Below, piece after piece: positions 9,816 to 20,875 of a DNA stretch of 64,000 bases. The stretch covers positions 6,874,501 through 6,938,500 of the forward strand of contig OX439043.1 of the NCBI GenBank assembly GCA_949317995.1, given 5' to 3'. Every line of letters begins with the position of its first letter. Position 1 is the first letter of the stretch. Both the position numbers and the translations under genes were made by a program. The DNA comes from Acholoe squamosa. Lineage: Eukaryota > Annelida > Polychaeta > Phyllodocida > Polynoidae. The notes below the pieces were generated by a model that was not told where the DNA came from, made no database searches, and saw only the letters and a list, made by a program, of their open reading frames with translations.

Positions 9816-11990
9816 TTATCTGGGAGCAATGTGTAGGGGCAGCTCGGTGACTAGTCTAAATGCTTTGGCTGTAGGCAGGTAGGCTACATTCCCTCCTAGT
9901 CTGTACAGTTTGAGTAGTATGTATACTATAAAAATGTGAGCTGATATCCCTAGGATGAGTCCTAAGCTTTGGAAGATTGGATGCTCTGTAACTCTATGTA
10001 GGTGTGATTCTACATAGCGTGTTTCCATTGCCTTATCAAGGTTGGAAGCATCATTTAATACTGTTTTGGCAAAGGGCTCTAGATTTAGTTGAGTAATATC
10101 ATCCATGATTGGATTTTCCTGTAGTTTGTCTAAGGTTCTAGAAAGGTTTACTACTGGGAAATTTGGAAGATTCTCTCTTTCATCTGGTTTGGTCTCAGAA
10201 ATTTGGTTAAGTGCTGCCATGAATGGTAAATTAATTGTCTTAAGAATGTAATGAAACGATAAGGTTGAGTTACAGGGCAACCTTGTGTTTGGAAGAGAAA
10301 ATTCTCCTACACTGATTGTGCACCCACAGGGTACACCTAGGATTGAGTAGGACTGGGCTTTTCGAGTTTCAGACGTTTTACCATGGCAGTTGATAAAGTA
10401 ATGGGGTTCATTAGTAGTGACCAGATACTCATCTTCGGAAATGGAAATAGCATGGGTGGTAGGTGCTTGCAGTGGTGAAACTGTAAACTTGCAATGTTCC
10501 TTAACCCTTTGCCTACCGATAGTGCATTAATGCACTACCGTTAGTAGTGCAGATAGTGCATTAATGCACTACCATGGGAAACGCCAATAGTGCATTAATG
10601 CACTATTTGTCATTTTCTTTCTGAATAGTTTTTCTTAGATTTCTTGGTAAAATAATGATGATATAAAGTGCAATTTTGGGCAAGACATAAGAAATATCAA
10701 TGATAATCATATTCTAGGTGTTTATTTAAAAGAAAACTTTGCTTTAATTATGTACTGCACTGCTACAGTGAACATGATGCATTATACTCAAAATTGGCCG
10801 GCTGTGGGGGTGCATTACATGTGCAGACTATGGCTGTTATATAATATGCATTGACCCATACACCGGTAGGCAAAGGGTTAATCTGTTGAGCCTGGTTAGT
10901 AAAAATGGCTACAGGGCATGTAGGCCTGTGCTTATAAATTCGACCATTTACATCTCTGCATACCTTTACTGTAGTACCTTCACATGCCTGCATATCAGCT
11001 GAGTCCAATTCGATGAATAATGATTCGTCGTAAGATACTGCTAAAAACTCACTTGTAGTTTGCAATCTGGTGACTCCTCTGGTGGGGGTCTCCTGTGTGT
11101 CTATAGGCATGGGTGATGTAATCATTTGGTACAGTTTGAAGGTAGAGGTAGTAGATTGAATTATAATGTCCAGATGAATATATATATGGTGAGCTGAGTA
11201 AGTGTATGAGGTCAGCTTCTGTGAATAATAGAAATCTAAGTAATTAATTGCAACCTGTGCTCCAGGGTGTGTAATCCTAAGTTTGTTGTTAATGTCAATT
11301 AAGTATTTAGCAAGGTCTGAGGGTGGTACTATATCAGGGGTTAGGATTCCTGATGATAGCATCCTCAGGGCTGCATTGGTTCTTTGCAGTGATTGAACTG
11401 TATTCATTCTTGCTGCTATGATGATTAATGCATCATTTAATACTTGCATTTTCTCCCTTTGAGTTTTCTTGTGCCTTGAATATGAGTCAAGAGACCTGGA
11501 CATGTTAGAGGCCCATAGGTTGACGGTGTCACCTATGGTGTTGATGGTACTGTCCAGTACCTTCTTATCTTGGATGTAAGCTTTAACAAACTTATCTTGT
11601 CTGTCTGTGATCTTTTCAATGAGACTTGCTGCTTCCTGATCTTGTTTATTTTCTTAGTATTTCATCTATGTTTTTAAGCTGTCCCATAACTTGGTTTACA
11701 TCTTCTACTGTGGCTAGACCTAGCACACCGCGAAACAGGGGTGCTAGAAAACCCAGTATGGCCTCTCTTTTGGCCTTGTCCAATGTGTTTATGGGGTTAG
11801 ATAAAAACAATTTGATGGAGGCTAAGGTTTCATTTATCTCCTTGTCTGCAATTTCCAGCAAGGTATCAAGCTCCTTGGCTTGTTGGATAATTTGACCAGA
11901 GGTGTGATCTTGTAGAGTAGGAGTGGTCAATTGGAGTATTCTATCCCTTATGGATCCTTGGGTAATGGGTGCCTGAGGTATCTTTTAGGG
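9816..11990 (-). pseudogene. Envelope-like (F-type fusion) gene, broken
   Basis: Resembles the F-type fusion/envelope proteins of errantivirus-like Gypsy elements. Seen: a basic KAKR site followed shortly by GFLAPLFRGVLG and a VEDVNQV block (near 11770-11690), a long helical ectodomain region (11503-10880), and a transmembrane segment LGLILGISAHIFIVYILLKL (about 9900-9960). Breaks: an in-frame stop near 11985 just after a hydrophobic leader, a frameshift near 11645 and the MITE at 10505-10877. The frames on either side of the MITE agree once the 377 inserted bases are discounted, so the insertion hit an otherwise continuous frame. Not functional as it stands. Confidence 0.7.
10505..10877. mobile_element. 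piggyBac-like MITE inserted in the envelope gene
   Basis: Perfect 14-bp terminal inverted repeats CCCTTTGCCTACCG, flanked by TTAA on both sides (10501-10504, 10878-10881). TTAA duplication plus ends starting CCC is the mark of the piggyBac superfamily. It is 373 bp long with no transposase, so it was mobilised in trans. Near its left end are three copies of the 16-bp palindrome AGTGCATTAATGCACT (10521, 10555, 10589). Confidence 0.92.
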
Positions 11991-12782
11991 GATAGCTAGC
12001 AACAGTGTTGTGGTTTTATGTCTATTGACCAAAGGTTGAGGGCTAACACTTTAAATGAAGTGGTTCAAACTGTACCTTTGCAAGATTGAGCTGTCTTGGT
12101 AATATGTCCGGTGAGTCTATAGAGATTGACCAATAAATGGTAAGGTCAGGTTGAAGGTGAAGTAAGTGTGTTCTTTATCTTAGTGCAGTCTCTCCTAATG
12201 GAGAAGTGGGCTGGCTAATTCCCAAGTGGGGTCCTGTAGACTTGTATTCCAGACTGCAGCTGGATGAAGACTGATGGTGGGCTATGGTCCACAGTGCTTC
12301 TTATGTAGCCTACCCTACCCACATCCATTGTGGGCCTGGTATTGTTTCTCTGGAGACAATGCATTAATCTCCAGTGTCTGCTAACTGTGGGGTCTATTGT
12401 GTAGTCTGTGTACTGGTAATTAGCTCCTCTTGTCATCCAGGACAGCCATTCATGACCGTCTAGACAGTTGTCTGAGGGTGGCTTATAAGGTCAATTGATC
12501 TCTATAGACTGCTATGTTGGCATAGCGCGCTCTTTCATGTGGGGATTAGGCTTTAGACACTCCATTGTGTTACCCTTACTCTTCTCAGATTTCATGTCTG
12601 CTTTACTTGGAGGGTCCCAGTCTTTGACCATTCAGTGGCAATAACCTACTGATATGTCTACAAATTTGATGGCTTTATATATATAAGTAATTCATTATCA
12701 GTCACACATGCCTATGTGTGGATGAAGAGAATTTGTAATAAATTTTGAAAATCTTATGTTCTTTAGGTATCTCAACATGTTT
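11991..12782. other. Gypsy-A region between integrase and envelope
   Basis: About 800 bp where the receptor-binding part of an envelope gene or a spacer would be. Only short frames (such as 12436-12215, minus) are open and none has a motif. Confidence 0.4.
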
Positions 12783-14103
12783 CTACTTTCTTGAAACTGC
12801 ACCACATTTAGATGTTTTTCTTAGCATGTGGTGTGCAGGCCTAGGCTTTATAGGGCCTATACCTGTGGTTTCTCTTGTAAGAGTGATATCATTTTTGTTC
12901 CTTACAATTTTGTTGTAGTATTTGGCTTCATGTGGAATAAGCCTGTGTGCAAATTCATTGTTCCTGACAGCTACAACTTTTTTCAGTCTGTCTATGTGTA
13001 CAGGTCTGGCCACCAGTAGATTGGTGTCCAAGTTTTTGAGTTTGGCACTTGTCAAACTAGGTCTATCTACTACAACATATGGTCCCATAAAAAGGGTTTG
13101 AAGCTTCTTACACTCTGTGTTGGTCAGGATTCTTGGTATGTTGAGGTACACCATGTCAGTGACCTTGATTTCCTGTGGTGTAAGTTTCTTATCATATCTA
13201 TCCTTCCTTTCCTTCTGTAGCTTGGCGACCCTTTGTATAGCTTTCCTCCTAGAGGTATCTTGATTTGTTATCATGTTAGCTACATGGTCTGCTACAGTGG
13301 ATATGTCTTCCTGTATTCCCAGCCCTAAGTCCATTGGAGTGGCTGGGTTTCTTCCATGGAGTGAATCCTGTGGTTTGGGATTCGGTGTTGTTTAATGCAA
13401 AGGTTATGGGTTCAATAAATGAATCTAAATTATTCTGTTGCTTTGAGCAGAATGCTCTGAGCGCTGTGCCGATGCTAGCATTGAATCTCTCTACAAGCCC
13501 ATTGGATTGGGGCCTGTATGGTGAGGAGAATTTGTGTTTGATCTTGAGGTGTTTAGTTAACTTTGTGAACTTAGCACCTGTATAACACGTTCCATTGTCT
13601 GTTTGAAGAGTGGCTGGTGTTCCATGATGACAAATTATATTCTTGTAGAACTCTGCTGCTGTTGTTTCAGCTTTTAAGTCAGTAGTAGCCCAAGCTGTTG
13701 CATATCTGGTAGCATAATCTATGCAGACTTGTATATGTTTGTTTCCCCTGGCAGTTGTGGGAAGTGGTCCCACCGCGTCGAGATTTAGGAACTTCATTGG
13801 TGAAGCCATGTACTCTCTCACTGTCATTGGTGTTTTGTGTGAGTGTACTTGCCTTTTTGCTGTGAGGCATGTGTGGCAGGTGAAAACATATTTGGTTGTG
13901 TCTGCTAGCATAGACTTACAATATACCCTAGGTTGGAGTGCTGACAGCATCCTACTTGAGCCAAGATGGCCACCAGTAGGTGAGTCATGGAAATACTGTA
14001 GTGTACTTGTTACCCATTGCTGTGGTATAACAATTTGAAGTGGTACAGTATTGGTTTTTCTCCAATTTATGGGGCATATATGGACTAATGTACCATTTAC
14101 CAA
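12783..14103 (-). pseudogene. Gypsy-A integrase
   Basis: Integrase inserting the element's DNA copy. The zinc domain shows H (YFHDSPTGGH) and CHTC; the catalytic core has Asp in LDAVGP, Asp in QTDNGT and Glu in VERFN, so the DDE triad is present. A C-terminal GPY module (LFMGPYVVV) follows. The frame shifts near 13320, and again at the upstream end near 14100. Degenerate but complete in domain content. Confidence 0.85.
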
Positions 14104-14477
14104 GGTGTATGTCTGGCCTTGGTTGATGATTCTATTTCTTTTTCATCGACTATTGGCCTATCTTGTGCCTTTTGTTGGGGTGTGTCACTCTTGTTTTGGT
14201 GTGTAGGCTCCTTTGGAGGGCCTATTCTCGCCTTGATGGGAGTGTCAACCTTTTTCTTTAAAGGCACAATTTGCTTTTTGTAATTCTTCTTCCTCTCAGA
14301 GTTCTTTGATTTAGTAGATGCAGTGTCTTTTGTGACATTTTTCCTGGCAGGTGGGATTTTGGTAGGTTTGTTTCCTGTGACCTTTTTCTCATTTAGAATA
14401 GTTTGTGATTGTGTGGGGGGTTTTGGTGTGCCCTCCTGAATCATTTCTCTGTCTTTGAGCGTGTGGTCATAGGACAC
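14097..14477 (-). pseudogene. Gypsy-A linker between RNase H and integrase
   Basis: 126 codons, very rich in Lys, Thr and Pro, in a different frame from both flanks. With the acidic tail of the preceding frame (DSDDEDSEDT) it makes a linker of some 250 residues between RNase H and integrase, longer than usual for Gypsy. No domain recognised. Confidence 0.5.
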
Positions 14478-16294
14478 AAATGGTTTGATGTTCCCTTTCT
14501 CTGCATTGATTCAAAGAATCTGACTGATTTGGAAGTTGCTTGAGTAATAGCATATAATGTGTCTTCTGAATCTTCATCATCTGAGTCAGGTGGGGTGAAG
14601 GGTGGCTCCTTCGGAGTTGCCTTCAGCATCTGATTGAGTGATGAGAATTCAATAGGCTCGAAGTCATTATCTGGAAAGAGTTGTGAGTATTCTCTCTCAC
14701 AATGGCAAAACACATAGTGTGTAGATTGCTTCAAGATACCCCTAATGGGTGTCTCTGGCCTTTCAATGGTGTTGGGTGGATCATCCCTTTTGAATGGTAC
14801 TTTCTTTGTTACTTTTGCGAACTTGGTTCTACTGGCTGCTCTAACTCTCCTTGGTGGGGGCGGAGGGTTAGTCATGGGTCCAGAATCTGGGTACTCCCTT
14901 CTAGACATAGCATCCGGTGGTGTGTTATCATCACCCTTCACATGTTGAATGGTGAATGAGAATTGCTGTATGTCTAGAGCCCATCTGGCCCATCTATGTG
15001 TGAGTCCTGTATAGGTAAATAGTGGGATTAGGGCTGCATGGTCTGTGTATAATTGGAAGTGTCTAGTTTCTAGGTAGTGTCTGAAGTGTAATACTCCATA
15101 CACTACTCCCAGTAGTTCTCTCTCTGTGGTATTGTAATTTCTCTCATGTTTGGAGAGGGTTCTACCTGCAAAGGCTACTGGTCTGAGCACTCCTTCATTA
15201 TCTCTCTGTGAGAGTACAGCTCCTAAACTCACATTGGAAGCATCAGTTGCCAAACTGAACTCTTTCTCATAGTTTGGATATCTGAGAAGAGCATTGGTAC
15301 AGAGGGCATGCTTTAATGTTTTGAAAGCATTATCTGCATCCTCTGTCCAGACAAATGCTTTGAGATGTGTCTGTAGATCATACAATGGTCTAGCAATTTG
15401 GGCATAACCTTTGATAATTTTTTTGAAGTATTGGCATGGTCCTGTGAAGGATCTGACATTTTTGACTGATTTTGGTGTTGGGAAAGTTTTGATTGATTTC
15501 ACCTTTGTGGGAGATGGTTGCAATCCCATGGGTGTGACTCTCATTCCCAAGAAGTCTATTCTGTCTATGAAGTATTCACATTTTGATTTCTTCAATTTGA
15601 GTTTACCAACTCTTAAGCTGTTAAAAACATCTTCCAGGTCATGGAAGTGTTGTTCGATCGATGGTGATAATACCAATATGTCATCTAGGTATGGTAGGGC
15701 ACATTTGTACTTGAGTTTGTTCAGAATCAATGTTACTAGATGGCAAAACCCCGCCGGGGCGGTCGCTAATCCCATCGGCATCCTTTGGTAGACATATTTT
15801 TTGTCATTTGCTATGAATGCGGTTTTATGCTGGTCCTCCTCTCTTATAGGAATTTGAAAAAATCCCTGTTGGGCATCTAGCTTACTGAATACTCTTGGTC
15901 TGAGTGACCCTATCATGTCTAGAGTGTCATCGGCCCGGGGTGTAGATAAGGCTTGATTGATCGTATTCTGGTTCAGATGACGAAAATCTGTTACGAGCCT
16001 ATTGCCTCCTGATGCTTTTTGTACTAAAAAGGATCTGGATGCCCAGGGGCCCTCAGCACATTCTCTTAGAATGCCCTGCTGTACTAGCCTTTCACATTCT
16101 TCCCCTATTGCGGCCTGTTTTTCTGGTGTTTGTCTATATGGTAGGAAATGACATGGTACTGCTTCAGGTTTTACATGTATAGAGTGGGTACACAGGTGTG
16201 TAGCACCGATGTCTCCATCTTTTCCTACAAATATATCATCATACTTGGTCAGCAGTGATTCTAACCTATCATGCTGATCTTTTGATGTGAGCAC
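14441..16294 (-). pseudogene. Gypsy-A reverse transcriptase-RNase H
   Basis: 617 residues open. RT blocks VTDFRHLN (about 101), PRADD (119), FSKLDAQQGFFQIPI (136), MPMGLATAP (172) and catalytic YLDD (202-205); RNase H with ATDASNVSLGAVLSQ (349), RTLSKHERNYNTTERELLGV and YTDHAAL. The enzyme part is intact; it is marked broken because the frames before (protease) and after (linker) differ. The frame opens upstream of the first Met, so the N-terminal boundary is not a real start. Confidence 0.88.
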
Positions 16295-16448
16295 AGATTT
16301 TGGTGGAACATTCTCTTCTAATTCTGGCTCGAGGTCATGTGCCTCACTATGTATAGCTGCTATTTCAGAGAGTCTGATTGAGTTAGGCTCAGGGTCAGCA
16401 TATGTAGACTCACAGTCTGAGTCTGTATCACTGAATGGAGGTTCATCT

Positions 16449-17306
16449 TCATCTGGATTGATCAGTGTGTGGGGTAGTGTCTGACACCTGTTGAGGTTTT
16501 TCTAAATCAGATTCCTTGACTTCCTGAAATAGAGCTATGATGGCACCCTTTTTGATTTTATGTGGGCGCCTGCTGGTGTTGAGTAACACTAGGGGGTGTT
16601 TGTTATTTTCGCTGGGGGTTACTGCTGCCCTTTGAACTAGATATGGGGCATTATTATTTCTTTGGAGGTTATCTACTACTCCAGTTTTGCCTTGCAGTGA
16701 TTGAGTAGATGTGACTTTACCCAATACTGCAAGTTCAGAGAATGGAGGGATGGTAAAATCCCTCACTGCCCTAATGGGTTTGAGAATTTGTTCAGGATCA
16801 ACATTAAATTCAATTTGAGATTTTGTTGTGCTTAAGAAATCTGTGCCGACAACAATGGGCTGTGTGAGGTTGGGTATTACAGCAAATTGGTATTGGAATC
16901 TGACACCTTGGATTCTAAAATTCAGCATAGCTGAATGTCTAACATGACACACCGATCTATCTGCCAAATGGATGTTGATTTTTGACTTCTTTAGTTGGAT
17001 ATGGAATCTCTTTTGGAGATCCATGAGGAATGCTTGTCTGACACAGGTGATAGTAGCACCTGTATCAACCAAACATTGTACATATGAAACATCATACAGA
17101 TTTGCATTGATACAGCCATTTTGAAGAAGTACAATAGAAAGCTTGGTACTCTCACCTGTATCCTTTGATGATGAATCTGGTGGGGTGATGTGTATCACTG
17201 ATGGACGTCTCTGTCTGTTAGATGGTAGATTGGCACTAGCAATTGTTTCTGGTTGGATCTTTGTTAATCCTGATTGATTGTTTGTATTTGGGGTGTCACA
17301 GTGCAC
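16449..17306 (-). pseudogene. Gypsy-A aspartic protease
   Basis: Retropepsin that would process gag-pol. Catalytic CLVDTGATITCV with Asp, a flap region LADRSVCHVRH and the second half VVGTDFLS. The same architecture is seen in Gypsy-C (57281-58060). The frame differs from the gag and RT frames beside it. Confidence 0.8.
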
Positions 17307-18884
17307 TGGCCCATCGGCACTGTGACAACCTAGTTTTCCTGGTTCTGTGGGGTGGTTGCGATGCTTGGAGTTTGGAGATTTGATCCATCACGGGAGATAT
17401 TTGGGGGTTACTGTGTTGGTTCCCCTGGTAACCTCTTGTGTTGGGTTTGTAATCCTCCTGATGTGAGTTGGAACCCTGGTTATATTGACCAGATTTGCCG
17501 TATTGACCAGAGTTGTTGGAACCCTGGTTATTGTAGGTTCCAGAGTTGTTGGATCCCTGGTTGTTGTAGGATCCACTGTTGTAGTTCCTTTGTGGACTAT
17601 GGCTCCTACTGTTGGATCCTTGGTTATTATAGGATCCAGAGTTGTTGGAACCCTGGTTGTTGTAGGAACCATTGTTGTTGTAGGACGAGTTACCATTGTT
17701 GGAGTTGGATGAGCTGTTGTCTTTTCTACTGTTGTGACCCCCCCCCCCCCCGGTTGTTGCTGTTGCCCCCCCTCCTACCTCTACCTCTACTGGAGCGATA
17801 GCTGGGGTCATAGTTATTTCCTCTATATCTACCGGTAGGGTCTTTGGATACAGCCTTAGCTTCCTGCTGCCTTACATGGGCACTAGACATTAGGTTAACA
17901 TCTTCATCTGAACTAGTGGTGACTTCCTGGACCTTTTTCTTAGTAGACTGTGGGTTAGACTCTGCATCTCTTGTTTTCCTAGATCTATCTTGGGTTTCAA
18001 CCTCTAAGGCTAGGTCTAGGGCTTGGTCAAAAGAGTCTATTTTCTTGTTTTCAAGAGCTACAGAGATCCAGGGCCTCATGCCTTGGGTAAATGTTCTACT
18101 TAAGGTTTCATCGTCTAGGCGTTGGGCATTACACACTTTTCTGAGATGGCATGCATAGTCTAGGATAGGTTCATCTACCTTTTGTCCTGGAGATGATATT
18201 GTCTCGAGTAGCAAAATACTCTTTTAGTTCATGCACTACATTGGTCCATGTCAACTTATCAGGTGTGGCACTTTCCTTGAAGGATTCAAACCAAGCTAGT
18301 GCTTGTCCTTCAAGGTACTTGGGTAAATATGTTACCATGGTGTCACTGTCTGTCACTTTGTACTTGTCCTTCAGATATTCTGGGAATTTGTGATCAATAA
18401 ATAATGCTGTTGACATGAGTGGTGATGGGTGTGAAAAAGTTTTGGGTTTTGTTACCTCATGTTGCCTGATCTTCCTGTCGTCGTGTTGTTGTCTGTCTAT
18501 GAGCTTGGTCACGTTAGACACCATGGAGATTATGACATCATCCTTGGATCCAGAGGCGGATGGTGTGACGGCAGGTGTGGTGGTGGGTGTCGGAGGCTGT
18601 GAGGTCTGGGATGATACCATCTTCATGAGATCTGCTATCTGTTGTTGTTGTCTATCTAGGGCCTTCCGCTGGTCTTCCATGGCCTTCTGCTGGTCTTCCA
18701 TGGCCTTCTGCTGGGTGTCTATCGCCGCATTCCTCTCTGCCAATTGTTGATTGAGGATCCTCTCCCTCTCCTCTTGCTGGGACTTGTTGGTCTCTAGGGC
18801 AGTAATTGCATCTTGGATGGCCTTCTCATAGGCCCTTATTTTCTCAGCTGTCTGATTAGGTTTGGGGCCTTCATCGGTGTCCAT
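17296..18884 (-). pseudogene. Gypsy-A gag with Asn/Gly/Gln-rich tail
   Basis: Three overlapping frames (18884-18171, 18214-17726, 17811-17296). N-terminal Gln-rich coiled coil (repeated QQKAMEDQ), then the capsid-like block with YLEGQALAWFESFK and FTQGMRPWI, then an RGRGRRGG stretch and a low-complexity tail of repeated SYNNQGSNNSG. No CCHC zinc knuckle is seen, so RNA binding would rest on the Arg-Gly part. Frameshifts near 18190 and 17770 (C10 run) break it. Confidence 0.75.
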
Positions 18885-19250
18885 GGTGGAGGGTGTGGGA
18901 GATGTGTTTCTGGAGGAGTGGCTGTCAGAGGCAGGTGCTGGGGTGGAAGATCTAGATGAGGGTATGGATCCACCCCCTGAGGCAGATCCTTCTTCCTCAG
19001 AGGTAGATAGTGTAAGTTGGGCGTCCTGTAGAGATCCCTGGGAAATGTTGGATCCCTGAGAACTGGTTGTTCCCTGAGTAGACAGGGTGGGTGGTGTGGG
19101 GTCTACTAAGTGTGGGTCTGCTGTATTGGAGGCTGAGTTGCCCCTGATGGGTCTCCTGGATCTAGGTGGAAGGGAGACCTCTTCAGCAGGTCCCTGACTA
19201 CGTAAGGTCTTTGTGTGTTGTTCTGCCAGCTTGACTGATAAGAACTTGAT
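18885..19250. other. Gypsy-A leader region
   Basis: Between gag and the tandem repeat. The gag frame may extend upstream through a Ser/Pro-rich stretch; no start can be chosen. Nothing else seen. Confidence 0.35.
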
Positions 19251-19470
19251 GTGTGGGAGACCTCACTGACGTGTGGGAGACCTCACTGATGTGTGGGAGA
19301 CCTCACTGACATGTGGGAGACCTCACTGACATGTGGGAGACCTCACTGACGTGTGGGAGACCTCACTGACATGTGGGAGACCTCACTGACGTGTGGGAGA
19401 CCTCACTGACGTGTGGGAGACCTCACTGACATGTGGGAGACCTCACTGACGTGTGGGAGACCTCACTGGT
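19251..19470. repeat. 20-bp tandem repeat, 11 copies
   Basis: Unit GTGTGGGAGACCTCACTGAC in exact 20-bp register. The units differ essentially only at the junction GACGTG, which appears as GACATG or GATGTG. It lies in the 5' leader of Gypsy-A, upstream of gag. Confidence 0.95.
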
Positions 19471-19735
19471 GACCTTATTGAACATGGTGTCAAGGTCACT
19501 GGGTGGGTGGAGTGGGTTTTGCTGTGTGTGTGTGATTATTTTTAGTAATGTTGCCAGCTTGATTTATAAGAGCCCTGTGTACTTTGGGATCTTAGTAGGA
19601 TGTTCTCCACCACTTTGTCATACTAGTAATTGTGCATGATCAAGTTGTCATATAAGAAATATCATATGACTAGTGGTATATAGTGATTAAGAATATCAAG
19701 CTCTTATAAATTGTTATTTCCAGTTATCATTGGTT

Positions 19736-20589
<854 letters not shown>

Positions 20590-20593
20590 TGTT

Positions 20594-20875
20594 AGGGTGC
20601 TCAGACACCCATGACGGCGTCAGCGGTGCCCAGGCACCCATGACGGCCGGTTGCATTCACTTACAAGTTATTATTTTGTGCACTGAACCATGAGGTCGGT
20701 CTGCTTTGACCATTAGATCATTATATTGTGCAGTGGACCATGAGGTCGGTCTCTTTGGTGATGTAACTTATGTATATTTGACATAGCTGGTGTGCAGTGG
20801 AGCATGAACGCTCTACTAGAATGTCTGACCGCTCTCCTAGTATGTCTGAACGCTCTCCTAGACATTCTATGTATT
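20594..20875. repeat. Three adjacent short tandem repeat families
   Basis: Two copies around CAGGCACCCATGACGG (20600-20645), then two around GACCATGAGGTCGGTCT (20684 and 20728), then three around GCTCTCCTAG with ATGTCTGA (20809-20870). Each pair is imperfect. Confidence 0.7.

Larger units (their letters stand above)
9171..19616 (-). mobile_element. Gypsy-A: decayed env-bearing Gypsy element
   Basis: Minus-strand order gag, protease, RT-RNase H, integrase, envelope-like gene, extra frame. Every gene is split by frameshifts, so it is not autonomous now. Candidate primer-binding site: minus-strand TGGTGGAGAACA at 19612-19601, preceded by TGACA, the same five bases that end the LTR of Gypsy-C; if right, the 5' LTR ends at 19616 and runs rightward. 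No matching 3' LTR is seen left of 9171. RT and integrase resemble those of Gypsy-C more than those of elements 1 and 2. Confidence 0.85.

Noticed and set aside
17352-17801. Cys-rich plus-strand frame
   Set aside because: Antisense shadow of the repeated gag tail of Gypsy-A.
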